From: Tieghemostelium lacteum
Lineage: Eukaryota > Evosea > Eumycetozoa > Dictyosteliales > Raperosteliaceae
Assembly: GCA_001606155.1 (NCBI GenBank)
Contig: LODT01000035.1
Span: 1,044,658-1,108,657 of the forward strand
Reading direction: 5' to 3'
Length of the DNA: 64,000 nt
Under the pieces are notes generated by a model. The model saw only the letters and a program-made list of their open reading frames with translations. It searched no databases and was not told where the DNA came from. This document shows, in pieces, positions 1 to 11,018 of this stretch (position 1 is its first letter; the number at the start of each line of letters is the position of its first letter). The translations under genes and the position numbers were made by a program.

Positions 1-282
1 AAAAATAGACACAATGATATAGTTTTATTGGAGAGAAGTATTGCTGAACTACATCAATTATTTATGGACATGTCAGTATTGGTGGATGCCCAAGGAGAAA
101 TTTTAAATGTAATTGAAATTAATGTAGATAGTACAGTAGGATTAACTAAAGAAGGTGTTGACAATCTACAGATTGCCAATAAACATCATAGAAAAGGAAG
201 AAGGAAGATGTACATTTTATTAGTACTTGTAGTGATAGTATTATTAGCAGTTCTACTACCAACTCTTTTAACATTATTATAA
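1..282 (+). CDS. Syntaxin family t-SNARE, C-terminal part
   Basis: The frame is open from the window edge, so only the last 93 residues are present and the gene starts upstream. The visible part is a complete Q-SNARE helix followed by a short linker, a basic patch (HHRKGRRK) and one C-terminal membrane anchor of about 20 residues ending in LLTLL. The stretch RHNDIVLLERSIAELHQLF is typical of plasma-membrane/endosomal syntaxins (Qa), and the glutamine in VDAQGEIL sits where the ionic zero-layer glutamine is expected. By family it would act in membrane fusion as a target-membrane SNARE. The N-terminal Habc domain lies outside the window, so the exact syntaxin type cannot be decided. Confidence 0.9.
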   Translation, partial: KNRHNDIVLLERSIAELHQLFMDMSVLVDAQGEILNVIEINVDSTVGLTKEGVDNLQIANKHHRKGRRKMYILLVLVVIVLLAVLLPTLLTLL

Positions 283-506
283 TAAAATAGAAATAGATCT
301 ATTTATTTAAAATAGAATTGTATTCACACTCAAACCAACATAAACAATTATCTATTTTTATTATATTGTCTTAATACAAAAATAATGGATTATATATACA
401 ATACAAAGATTCAAAAAGAAATTTGAAATTTATTTTTATAGAAATATTTAACAAATAAATATATATATTTGATATAAATACTAAAAATATTATTGAATAT
501 TTTGGA

Positions 507-3377
507 TTAATAAGCATATAAAGGATTATTTTCAACATTTCTTCTTTCTCTGGCTCTTTGTTTTCTTCTTTTGTTGGCAATGTAACCCAAATATATGGCA
601 CCACCAATCAGGGTAAATGGTAAACCAATGGTACACATGGCAATGGCAGCAGCAACTTTTTTAACTTTTGAGCGTCTTCCACGGTATCTTCCAGCTGGTT
701 GTGTAACTGGTGCAACATATGGTTGATAATACTGTTTATCATAACAGTCAGGATAGGCTGGATCCATAAAGTGACCAGGTACATAGTCTGCCATACAGAG
801 AAAACAAAATTGATGTTGACAATGACCACAAGTAACATGGTTACAACCCTCGTATTTTTCTATGTGTACATTACATTTAGGACATGTTTTAACGAGATAC
901 TTATTCTCAGTTACCCATGCACTAAAACCAGTGATGGCAGTGGAAGCAGATTGTTTTTTTCTGTCTTGAAGGTCGTATGCTTCTTTTCCACATGCAACAC
1001 CAGGGTGATCTTCTTCACCACAGTTGAAACAAAAATCTATATTACATTTTGGACATGTCAGATGTGGATTCTCTTTGGAACCACCTCTGACAAAGGTATC
1101 ACAATCTGGAGTTGGACACCATTTAATTGGTTCTGCTCTCAGAGATGCAATCTCGGAGAACTTTCTATATTTGATATAAGTCTTATCATCGGTGAACAGA
1201 CGTATGTTGGTCTCGCCTATATCCTTTCGACACTGTGGATCTGGACACACAAGGTCCAGTACACGGGCCTCCACAATGTGGTTGGTTAGATACTGTTTTA
1301 TACAATCGATACAGTATTGATGTTCACAATCCAATTGGTAAACGTCATTGGATTGGTTGTACTCCATATAGCATATTTTACATTCGACAGCTTGTTCCAA
1401 TTCCACATTGATACGTTGTTTAAATTGTTTCTTTTTGATTTTAAATTCCATTTCAGTTTCGATTTGGTCTTCGTCAGTGGTATCGGATTCATCATGAACA
1501 CTGTATAATGATGATGATTCTGATTCTGATTCTCCACTACCACTTTCACTCTCACTTTCGTAGTTTCTTCTACTTGATCTACCATTACCTTTATGTTGTC
1601 TTTTCTTTGCAGCTACTACGATATCATTTAGAAGATCTGCACGTGATCTTACTGGTTCATCAAGAGAAAGTCTTCTCTGTCCAAATTTCCTGGAGTTTGG
1701 TACGGCACCATTTGAACTTCTCAATGGTGTATTCAATCTCTTTCTTCTTCTTTCTAAAGCTTGTTGTAAAGTTTCTCCAGCTGGTGTGGTAGATGTATTG
1801 TTTCTAGTTGTTGGCATTGATGTTGTTTGTTCCTCTAATTGTCTCAGTAGTTCATTCAAATCTACAGATATTCTTCTAGTGGTATTTGTGGTTGTAGTAG
1901 TTGTTGTTGTTGTAGTTGTTGTGGTTGTAGTATTTTTAGTTCTTGGTTTTTTACCTTTAAGTGACAGCTCTGATTCAGAATCTGATTTTTCACTTTCTTC
2001 CTCGGATTCCTCTTCTGACTCCTCTTCAGATTCTTCCTCTTCCTCTTCAGATTCTTCTTCTTCATCCTCACTTTCGGATGATTCGCTCTCAGTAGTTAAT
2101 GGGCCTGATATATTTAATTTAACAGGTCCATTACTAGTTGGCTGTGCATTTCGACTTGGTCTACTGAGACTGAATCTAGGTGGAACTGGTGCATTTGGCA
2201 TAGTGTAAGATCTATTTCTTCTCTGAATAACAATTTCATCGTCAGAAGACTCTTCAGAGACTACGACTGGTGCCTTCTTTGCTTTCTTTACAAATTTAAT
2301 TTTTAATTTTGGTGTACTAGTGTTGATTTCATCTTTCTTTTTAGATCTCAATTTGTTTTTGAGACTACTAAAAAATCTACTACCACTGGAATTTGAAATG
2401 ATTACATTGGGTTTAGTAGTTTGAAAGTAAACAGGTGGTGGTGTACCTATAACTGGGTTATAATGGTCGCTATCTGAGTCACTATCCAATGATGACATTT
2501 CAGAGGAACTTAATGAACGTCTATTAGTTCTGTTAATTGGTGGTACTGGTAACAGTGGTGGAGGTGTAACAGTTGTAGTTGTAGGTGTTGTTGTAGTTGT
2601 AGTTGTTGAAGTACTTCTATTCAATCCTCTTCTATTCATTCCAACAGGTACTGTTGATGTCCATCTACTAGGTGGAGGTGGTGGTTGTTCTACTTCCTCA
2701 ACTTCAAAATTCAATTGATCATTCTCTCCAAATACAATTTGAATAGTAACCAATACATCGTCAATTCTATCCAACAAACCCAACAAATGAGTCAACTTTG
2801 TCTCGTGTGATAAGTAATTTTGAACCAAAATTACAATTTTAGCTCTAGTCTTTTCCAAACTATTTTTATACACTAATAATCTATAAAAAACACAATTAGT
2901 ACATCAATTCCATAGATGGTATTGAATCCAGATATTTTAGTACGATTTTTTTGCAAATCGCCAATCAAAAATTTTTTTTTTACACCTCTTACAATATTGA
3001 GAGGTTTTAGGTTTTCTCTCTCTTTTTTGCTCATCTCAATGTTTTTTAAATTACTGTGTTGGGTGTAATTTTTTTTATCTAACAGTGTTGAATGATATTC
3101 TAAATGTAATATCTGCTTTACCTTTTAGTTTGAGTCTTTGATAATTTTTCTTTACAATTGATATCTGGAGTTGATGGTGTAAACATTAATTGAACTAGAT
3201 TTTCAATGTTACCTATATTCTTTTCAACAAACGGAGTAACTTTTGAGACTGTCAAGTCCTCAATTTGTTGATCATCCTATTTTATAAATTTGTACTATTA
3301 TTAGTACTCATACTACCAATTTGACCTAAAATATTTATATTTTACAAGTTCACACATACAATTTCCATGAGTGACAT
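507..3377 (-). CDS. RBR-type E3 ubiquitin ligase with C-terminal membrane segment
   Basis: Three exons by my reading: 3377-3360 (only six codons, MSLMEI), 3276-3122 and 2880-507, joined by a GTATGT..TAG intron and a second GTAAAG..TAG intron with matching phase; about 848 residues. The last 300 residues hold RING1 (ECKICYMEY..., about 555-605), IBR (about 625-690) and RING2 (CPKCNVHIEKYEGCNHVTC, about 720-755). The cysteine of GCNHVTC is the usual thioester cysteine of RBR ligases. A hydrophobic segment near 800-822 followed by KRRKQRARERR suggests a tail anchored in a membrane, as in RNF19-like ligases. The first 120 residues are predicted helical and I do not recognise them. The middle is low-complexity Ser/Glu, Thr and basic sequence. 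Function as an E3 is family knowledge; substrate unknown. Confidence 0.88.
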
Positions 3378-3990
3378 TGTGTTTTCTTTATATAATCTAT
3401 ATATATCTATATATGAATTTATAAAATAACAGCAAATCCCAAAAGTGTGAATTTACAACAAATATATATAATATATGGGGGTTGGTGATTTGCCTTTGTT
3501 ATATAAATAAACTAAAAGGTGAAAAAAAAAAAATAGAGAAAGTACAATAAATCAAACAGTGTGTTGATTTTTTTTGTGATAAAAAAACTTTTTGCAAATC
3601 ACTACACAAAGATAAATCAAATTTAAACATTGTAAAAATTCAATGAAAATGTTTTGGTGAATGAATAATCCAGAAATAAAATTTAAAGTATCATTTATGA
3701 TAAAAATAAATTTATTAAGAATATGAAAAATAACATTCAATGAAATTCAACAACATTACTATAAACTAAACCCTCAATATTTCACATTTCAAACCCTTAC
3801 CCCTTCAATTCCCTAAAAATTGAAAATCAATTAAATTTGATTACTCAATATATATAGTTAATTTATATGTTTATTTACATATAACTATACAAAAGAAAAG
3901 GTTTCGTAATCTCAGATAAATCACATAAATTCGTTTTACCGTATATAAATAGTTGTTATAATTTATTTTTATAAAAATATATAAACTAGT
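3378..3990. other. Spacer upstream of the RBR gene
   Basis: AT-rich spacer between the RBR ligase start and the end of the Dus1 gene, with poly-A runs, TATA-like stretches and a TATATAATATAT tract. It should contain the RBR promoter and the Dus1 3' end. I see no convincing coding or RNA gene; short open frames here look like chance. Confidence 0.5.
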
Positions 3991-5376
3991 TTAATTTTGC
4001 ATGGGCACAGGTTCACTAGCACCATCTTTAGTCAATATTACATATTCATTATTATTTTTATCGTTGTTTGTTTTTACTTTTTTCTTATCACTTTGATCTG
4101 TTTCATCTTCATTATTATTATCTCTTTTATTATTATTATTGGTATTATCAGTTGTAGTTGTTGTATTTTGATCTTTTTGTTCTTGCTCTTGCTTTGCTTT
4201 TAATTCTCTTTTTTCTTTATTTGATAAAACTTTAACTTGTGGAGCATTAGTTTTAATTCTGTGATCTAATTGCTCAACAATTTCTGATAACTCTGGGTAT
4301 GTTGCACACTGATGTAGTTGATCTCTAAGATCAGCTTGTAAGTCCAATTTTGATTTTAACATTTTGAAGAGATGTGAACGAGCAATACCCAATTGAGTAG
4401 GGTACTTGTGACAGAGTTCCAAGTAGTCTCTAGCAACTTGAATTGTGTCTACATTCAATCCAGAGAACATTGCAGGATTAGCTAGAATACCATCAGCAGA
4501 CATGACACCATCAGCACCAGTTTGATTAAGACAACGATCAATATCTTCATACTCTAAAACACTGCCATTTGCAATGACAGGAATAGTCAACTCCTTCTTG
4601 ATACGAGCAATAGCATCCCAATTTGCAACACCTGCAAACTGACCTTTCTGCTCTTTGGTACGACCGTGAACTGTCAATAACTGACATCCAGCATCTTGAA
4701 GATCTTTAGCTAACTTTATAGTGTCATCCAAATTTGGTAGTAATCTAATCTTACAAAATATAGGTACTTTGATATTCTGGTGCAATGCTCTGACAATAGG
4801 TAGAATAATATGAGGTTTATCTAATAGAAAACTACCATAGTTACCACGTCTGGCAATTTGTTGTGGACAACCAAGATTCAAATCAATGGCATCACAATCA
4901 TTCTCTACATATTTTGCAGCTTTTACAACCCATTCAGGTTCATTTCCACAAAATTGAACGACAAGTGGTCTGTCTTCAGGACATGTTGAGAAATTGTCCT
5001 TTCTATAGACTTTCTGTGTAGCAAAGTTTTTAGAATGCATCATTGGTGTATAAACCATATCACTACCATACTTTCTACATAACATTCTAAATGCCAAATA
5101 AGTGTGATCTACCATTGGTGCCACTATCTTTTTTGGTGATTTCAATATCTTTTCAAAAAATTGATATCCTGCTAGTTTGTTCATTATAATTGGGTTATTT
5201 ATTAATGTTAATTCTGGGTTGATACCTGTATGTTCAATTTCAGTTTCTTTAGTTTTAGTCTCTTCAATTGTTGTAGTTGTTGTAGAGGTAGTTGTAGTTA
5301 TAGAATCTGTAACTGTAGTTGTAGTAGTAATATTATCTTGAACTTCTACTTTCTCTGTACCTGTTTGCTCTGACAT
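3991..5376 (-). CDS. dus1: tRNA-dihydrouridine synthase, Dus1 type
   Basis: Single-exon gene, 461 residues, starting at an ATG. The Dus TIM-barrel runs from about residue 80 to 330: VAPMVDHT at the FMN-binding start, the block DLNLGCPQQIARRG containing the catalytic cysteine, the FCKIR strand, TVHGRTKEQKG and PVIANGSV phosphate-binding loop. The CPQQIARRG variant is characteristic of the Dus1 branch, which reduces uridine 16/17 in the tRNA D-loop using FMN and NADPH (family knowledge). Low-complexity flanks are added at both ends: a Thr-rich N-terminus and an Asn/Lys/Asp-rich C-terminus with basic clusters such as KKKVK that could serve as a nuclear signal. No intron needed. Confidence 0.95.
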   Translation of the reverse strand: MSEQTGTEKVEVQDNITTTTTVTDSITTTTSTTTTTIEETKTKETEIEHTGINPELTLINNPIIMNKLAGYQFFEKILKSPKKIVAPMVDHTYLAFRMLCRKYGSDMVYTPMMHSKNFATQKVYRKDNFSTCPEDRPLVVQFCGNEPEWVVKAAKYVENDCDAIDLNLGCPQQIARRGNYGSFLLDKPHIILPIVRALHQNIKVPIFCKIRLLPNLDDTIKLAKDLQDAGCQLLTVHGRTKEQKGQFAGVANWDAIARIKKELTIPVIANGSVLEYEDIDRCLNQTGADGVMSADGILANPAMFSGLNVDTIQVARDYLELCHKYPTQLGIARSHLFKMLKSKLDLQADLRDQLHQCATYPELSEIVEQLDHRIKTNAPQVKVLSNKEKRELKAKQEQEQKDQNTTTTTDNTNNNNKRDNNNEDETDQSDKKKVKTNNDKNNNEYVILTKDGASEPVPMQN

Positions 5377-5551
5377 TTTAATTTGTCGACTGAAACGAAC
5401 TATTTTTTTTTTTCGATTTTAGCCTTGGTCTTGTTTTAAATTAATTTCAGTTAAAAAAAATCGGTGGGGTAAAATTAAAAACAAGTTGAGAAATTTCATA
5501 AAATAATTTCAGATTTAATCAATAAGTTAAGATAGCCACTTTAGGATAAGG

Positions 5552-7093
5552 ATGTTTAAGTTACCTTTGATTATTATTCAGTACATTACCAATCTATTAG
5601 AGGATACAGATAAACTATTCTTTATATCAACATGTAAATCATTAAATGAGTTTAGTGACAAGATTTTTTATGAAAAATTTCCAATATCCTATCTATGTGA
5701 TAATCAAACCTTTGGATTGGATTCATTTTATAAAAAGAAGTTTAAACAGTTAAAGATCATAAATGAATCACAATATAAAACCTTTTTAAACTTTTCTAGA
5801 AAATTAGATTTAATAATTGATGAAATCTATGTTATATTCAGTTCACATTTAGATCTACAGTTTGGTATTATACTAGTACAACCATCGCTTATCTATTTCC
5901 CTCCAACTGTAACTAAATTGGTTTTGGGTTCTGACTATCAAACATATCAAAATGTAGTTACACCCTCAACTCTTTATAAAAATGTTCTACCAGAGAGTTT
6001 AACACATCTTGTTTTAGGTTACAATTTCAATTTTAAATTAAGACCGGGTTGTCTACCATCAAAGAATCTTGTAAAGCTATGGATATTATGACTTTTATTA
6101 CAAAGATTTCAATTGGAATGCTGTGATTCCAAGTCAAGTTGAAGAATTAGTATTTGGTAATTTTAAAACACCACTAAAACCAGGTAATATCAGTGACAGT
6201 GTTCATAGCCTAAACATGGGTTTATACTTTAATTATGAACTTTCAGCAGGTACTCTACCCAAAGGTCTAAAATCTCTCATGAAACTAGAGATGTAGATCT
6301 AATGCATAGAGTTCAAAGAAATACAACCATTAATGGTATTAATTCTAAACCAATTTCTGATCATCATTACTATCAACATGTATTCACTACACTAAGTACT
6401 CCTAAACCCACTAATAGCAACAATAACAACAATAATAGTACCACTACACACAACCAACCAAGATCATTAGTACAAAGACATAGAAATTTTGTTCAGGGTA
6501 GATATGGATTACCAACCGTTCAACATTATATAAATAGTGTAGAACAGTCAAATTAAAGTGTAAATATAAACAAAGAAACAGAACCAATTGGAAATGATCA
6601 AAAATCAATGGAGATTACAAATATGATACCAAAAGATGAATCAAAGGTGAGACATTTACAATTGAAATTGTTAACAGTAGTGATAACTCAATTATGGAGA
6701 TTGTACAGAGAAGTTTTATTGAAATACAGTCAATATTTTGGTTCATTATTTTCATCCAGCATGTTGGAATCAAAAAATCAAAAAGCAACCTTCAAATCGG
6801 ATGAAATCAATCCAGAGATTATGTCATTTATCATTGAATATCTACATGGAAATCAAGATTTAAAGTCATTGGCTCAAATGCCTGATTTAAAACTCTCAGA
6901 GCTTTTATCATTGGCAGATAGATTCTTGATTCCAATTTTAATTGACCCAATCATTAGAATCATGATCTCCAGAGTCAATGCTAATAATTTTGAATATTAC
7001 ATACAAATCTCAAATAAGTATCCAACATCTGCTGAATCTCTAGCTCTCTTTTGTTTTTGGTTCAAATCAACTGTTCCTTATTTAGATATCTAA
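5552..7093 (+). pseudogene. Decayed FNIP-repeat / BTB gene
   Basis: The region opens with an F-box-like start (MFKLPLIIIQYITNLLEDTD) and FNIP-type repeats (LPESLTHLVLGYNFNFKLRPGCLP). The frame breaks at a TGA near 6,090, yet the next frame continues at once with further FNIP units (VEELVFGNFKTPLKPG, GLYFNYELSAGTLP) to a TAG near 6,297. A third frame then carries an Asn/Thr linker, an in-frame TAA at 6,554, and a BTB/POZ-like segment (REVLLKYSQYFGSLF... LLSLADRFLIP) to 7,093, with probably another frame change near 6,690. No GT-AG intron in the right phase repairs these joins. It could be one decayed gene or two adjacent ones, or carry assembly indels. Dictyostelids hold large FNIP families in which dead copies are common (inference). 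Confidence 0.65.
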
Positions 7094-7281
7094 TTTTGGT
7101 TTTTTACATTGAATTGGTTTAAATTCAAAAGTACTTAAAATAAAAATTTTCCAATTGTAATTTATTTTTAGTCTTAGATTAGAACTTCCTTATGAGTCAC
7201 CAAATTTAGTTGTAACCCTGTTTTTTTTTTGAGTTTTATCAACAAACTAAAATTAAATTTAAATTTTGAATGTAAATTGAA

Positions 7282-9156
7282 ATGAATACAATTTATTTAA
7301 TTTTAATGGGTGTACTTTTATTTTTTTGTATAGTTGGTGATGCCAAGGTATATTCAGAAAATGAAACAGTACCTATAATGGTAAAGCAAGTTTCATCGCC
7401 AAAAGGTGCAATTCCTTATTCATACTATACCTTACCTGGTGTCTGTCTACCTGCTTTAATAGAAGATAACAATCGTTCACTTGGAAATGATATTCTAGGA
7501 AAACAATACCAAAACACATTGTTTCAGATAAACTATGGTGTGAATGTAGATTGTGCAACACTAAACATTCAGTACCCAAAAAACTGTCCAGATTCAAATT
7601 TTAGCAGTAATCAAGTATCAAAATTACGTACTCTCATTGATATGGGCTACCTTGTTACATTTATAGTTGATGATCATCCTATTAATAGATGGATTTCATA
7701 CAATACAAATGATGGTATACCATTTGGTGAGAAAACCTATGAGGGCTATGTACTCTATAATCATCTAAAATTCGACTTCTATACAAATAATGGCCAAATT
7801 TTTAAATCAACAGTCAATGGTGATTCTTACCAATATGAATTAAGTAGTGACCCTTACAAAAAATGCCCTAATATAAAGGGGTTCTCTCCAATAGTTCCAC
7901 CAGAAGGGGAACTTCCTCCCATTATATGGACATATTCAGTTTCATTTACAGAAACACAAAGTATGAATATACCAAATGAATCAGTATCTACCACTCCACA
8001 TAGAGTTCGTTGGTTTTCATTATTGAATTCATTTCTTATTAATATTTTCCTAGGTATTATAGTTTGGATGGCCTATGGTATATCTACTAATAAACCAAGC
8101 TTCCTAAAATATTATCAAGACAATGCCAATGCAAAGTTTGAAAATGGTTGGAGACTTATTCATGGCGATGTATTTAGACAACCTAGACACTCAATGATTC
8201 TCAGTTCTTTAGTTGGAATGGGTACACAATTTATTGTTGTATTGGTATTACTTTTTTTAAAATCAACTTTATTTGGATCACCAACTTTAGATGCCGATGG
8301 GTATTTAGTAACTAATCTTATTGTTCTATTTGCTTCCACTGGGTTGATATCAGGATTCATTTCAAATAAGGTTTATCAAATATTGACAACTACTCACTAT
8401 GAAGGAACTCTCTCAAAACCTAATCAACGTAGCCAATTCATATTATCGCTTATCAATTCGGTATTAATTCCATCCATTTTGTTTATTTTATACATGTTTG
8501 TAGATATAGCTCAACCCAACAATAGCTCAGCATCTACACGAATTACTATAAAAATTGAATTGATAGGTCTATGGATTGGGCTATTGATACCATTTTCAAC
8601 TCTTGGATCTTGGTTGGGTTATAAGAAACCTACACTTCTACCACCTGTGAGCACTAACCCTATACCCAGACAAATCCCAACACCAAATTTTTGGTACAAC
8701 AGATATCCCATTGCATTTGTTATTGTTGGTGGAGCAATACCATATGGAGCAATATTCATTGAAGCTTACTTTTTACTTTCGTCCATGTGGACTAGTACTA
8801 TAGTAATCCCCAACTACCCTTTTTATCTTTTATCAATGGCAATTACTATAATTTCATGTTCATTAATATCCACTAGTATTTCCTTTTTTGTCCTTTCTCA
8901 TGAAAATTATCAATGGCAATGGAAATCATTTTGGTCATCTGCAACTGCAGGTATCTTTCTATTTTGCTACTGTATATTTTTCCAAAACAAAGTCTCAATG
9001 ATTGGAGCAACATCATTATTTATCTATTTTAGTGTTTCTATAATGATGTGTTTATTAACTGCAATCTCATGTGGTTCTATTGGGTTACTATCAACTTATT
9101 TATTTATATATAACATATATAATCAAAAAACATTTACTGAACCTGATGAATCATAA
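7282..9156 (+). CDS. TM9 superfamily (nonaspanin / Phg1-like) membrane protein
   Basis: Intronless, 624 residues. A signal peptide (first 20 residues) is followed by a luminal domain to about residue 240 with the family features YYTLPGVC-like segment and ENGWRLIHGDVFRQPRH after the first membrane segment. Eight further hydrophobic segments fill residues 250-615. TM9 proteins act in the Golgi/endosomal system; in Dictyostelium Phg1 members affect adhesion, phagocytosis and membrane-protein sorting (family knowledge). The luminal half is divergent. The C-terminus is FIYNIYNQKTFTEPDES, so the KxD/E COPI-binding tail usual at the very end of TM9 proteins is replaced by an extension. It may therefore traffic differently (inference). 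Confidence 0.88.
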   Translation: MNTIYLILMGVLLFFCIVGDAKVYSENETVPIMVKQVSSPKGAIPYSYYTLPGVCLPALIEDNNRSLGNDILGKQYQNTLFQINYGVNVDCATLNIQYPKNCPDSNFSSNQVSKLRTLIDMGYLVTFIVDDHPINRWISYNTNDGIPFGEKTYEGYVLYNHLKFDFYTNNGQIFKSTVNGDSYQYELSSDPYKKCPNIKGFSPIVPPEGELPPIIWTYSVSFTETQSMNIPNESVSTTPHRVRWFSLLNSFLINIFLGIIVWMAYGISTNKPSFLKYYQDNANAKFENGWRLIHGDVFRQPRHSMILSSLVGMGTQFIVVLVLLFLKSTLFGSPTLDADGYLVTNLIVLFASTGLISGFISNKVYQILTTTHYEGTLSKPNQRSQFILSLINSVLIPSILFILYMFVDIAQPNNSSASTRITIKIELIGLWIGLLIPFSTLGSWLGYKKPTLLPPVSTNPIPRQIPTPNFWYNRYPIAFVIVGGAIPYGAIFIEAYFLLSSMWTSTIVIPNYPFYLLSMAITIISCSLISTSISFFVLSHENYQWQWKSFWSSATAGIFLFCYCIFFQNKVSMIGATSLFIYFSVSIMMCLLTAISCGSIGLLSTYLFIYNIYNQKTFTEPDES

Positions 9157-9261
9157 TTTGTATAATCAAAAACAATACCACCACATTATTTTTTTAATAA
9201 ATGAATTTACAGGTTTGAAATAAATATCTTTGGAGTTTTATAGTTTCACAAAATAACTATT

Positions 9262-9596
9262 TTAATGGCAACCACAATTGCAACATCCTCCTCCTAATAA
9301 ACCACCAACAACACCACCTACAACTGGTAAGACTACTCCACCTACTAAACCACCAACTAAACCGACAGTACCACCAACAATACCACCAATTAAGTTACCT
9401 CCACATGCACAAGCAACATTGTTATTTGATTGGTTTGATGAAATTGAAGATCCTGATGAAATTTTACCAGAACTTGAGATTGTAGGTTTAACATTACCCA
9501 TTGATGAAAGAGAACCTAATAGATTATATTATCTATTAATACCCATATTAAAATATTTAGAATTTTTTTATAATAATATTTACCTAAGATTGTCAT
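9262..9596 (-). CDS. HssA-like small glycine-rich protein
   Basis: Two exons by my reading: a 13-nt first exon 9596-9584 (ATG plus three codons and one base) and 9515-9262, with a 68-nt GTAAAT..TTAG intron. This gives the start MTILGSLSSMGNVK, which matches the conserved beginning of the dictyostelid HssA/2C/7E family; the ATG at 9,501 alone would lose it. The 88-residue protein has a Ser-rich first third, a Gly/Val/Leu-rich hydrophobic centre with GGIVGGTVGLVGGL-type repeats, and a Cys-rich end (GGGCCNCGCH). The family is expressed during multicellular development in D. discoideum and its molecular role is unknown (family knowledge). A TATA-like TATATAAATTA lies about 40 bp upstream of the start. 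Confidence 0.85.
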
Positions 9597-10311
9597 TTTA
9601 AGAATATAATAGTTATTTAATTAATAAATTTAATTTATATAAGAATGAATTAATTTACTAAAATTTCAATTTATTTATAGTTTTCAACTTTTTACTTTAA
9701 TTAGAGTGTTTCAAGAATTGAAGAGGTATACATCTAAAAATATTACTAGATATCAAATCAAATTCAAGTGTGTTTCTAAAATTTCCCAATCAATTTTCAT
9801 TTTCCGTTTTTATTAAAAACTGATAAATTTTTTTTAGAGTAATCACCCAATTGATACTTGTATTACAGTTTTTAAAGTAGAGTTGTACTACTATCATAAG
9901 TTTTATCACTTAGTCATTACTATAATTGGTTGTATGTAGCAATAACAATATTTGAACATAGTTTAAACCCCATTTCATAGAATTTTGTATACATATTACC
10001 AATTGTATAATTTGTGAATGTAATTTGAAAATTTTTAGTACAACTTTATCTAGATTAATGTATAAGGTAGATCTATATTCAAAAAGTTTAATGATATCAA
10101 TTTAGCAGATTTTAAGTTTTCATTGAGATATCTATCTTGTGAAAATCTAAATTTCTATTTTTAGAGGAAAAAATAGTTTATCATTTTGATAAATATAAAA
10201 TTCGCAGAAGTATTTTCACACATCTGACGTCACTTTGATGATAATTTCAACTTTAAGATGGTATTTAAATTGTTTGAGGGTATTGTGTGATTTATTGAGA
10301 AAATTGAGAAA
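9597..10311. other. Spacer before the damaged FNIP gene
   Basis: About 700 bp of AT-rich sequence with stops in all frames. The last 300 bp are somewhat less AT-rich and could be the eroded front of the FNIP gene that follows, but I cannot identify an F-box-like start. No RNA gene recognised. Confidence 0.4.
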
Positions 10312-11007
10312 TGGATACTATAATTTTATCAAGTATAGTTGTAGGTGGCATTCAATCAAGATATAATAATTGGGTCATTACCAGATTCTATCACTTCACT
10401 GTATTTTGGTAATTTAGATAAACCATTACTAGAGGGAATGTTACCAAAGTCATTGAAAACTCTACAAATTTACGGTACATTCGACTCTACACTGCATCCA
10501 GGATGTATACCTCCAAATGTTAAATCACTCTACCTTTCCCACACATTACCAATTGAAAAAGGTGTCTTACCTGATAGTATCCGAGATTTAACTTTTGGTT
10601 ATTCATTCAATGGTCCTGTGGAATACTATCCTTCTAATTTGGAAGTATTGTCATTTTATGGGTATAATCAACCTTTTCTACCAGGATCTCTCCCAAAATC
10701 ATTAAGAGTCTTACAACTTGGAACTTTGCATTTTGGACAATTGGCACCTAACAGTTTACCTGAAAATCTAGAGGTATTGATAGTGACATATAGTAAAGTT
10801 ATATTAGATTCCACTATCCTTCCTCCATCTTGTTGGAAACTTACAGTTACTGATTTTAGTCAATCTATAAAATGTGGTGATTTGTCAACACATATCAGAC
10901 ACCTGAATTTAGGTGTTGATGTACAATTTGAAAAAGACTCATTTAAAAATATGAATTTAGAAACATTGAAAATTGGTGATCGTTATTGTAAATTCAAAAG
11001 AGAATAA
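10312..11007 (+). pseudogene. FNIP-repeat protein, front end damaged
   Basis: From about 10,345 an uninterrupted frame of 220 residues carries FNIP-type repeats of about 22 residues (SLPDSITSLYFG, LPKSLKTLQIYG, LPDSIRDLTFGYSFNGPV and so on) and ends in a basic tail. The frame has no ATG: it opens after a TAG in the middle of a repeat. The expected preceding half-repeat (LSSIVVGG) lies in another frame that starts at an ATG at 10,312 and dies within about 30 codons. This looks like a gene truncated at its front with a frame shift, or an assembly indel. If the gene is alive, an unseen upstream exon would be needed. FNIP proteins are presumed protein-interaction scaffolds; function unknown. Confidence 0.6.
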
Positions 11008-11018
11008 ACCCGCTTTAT

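Noticed and set aside
1786-2208. Plus-strand Val- and Ser-rich frame over the RBR gene
   Set aside because: Mirror of the Thr and Ser/Glu repeats of the ligase; hydrophobic Val run is an artefact.
3552-3740. Minus-strand 62-codon frame in the spacer
   Set aside because: AT-driven Ile/Phe/Asn composition, no homology and no splice or promoter context.
9278-9601. Long plus-strand frame rich in Pro and Thr (PPNKPPTTPPTTGKTTPP)
   Set aside because: It is the complement of the glycine-rich HssA-like gene; Gly codons read backwards give Pro. The minus-strand start signature and intron decide the matter.
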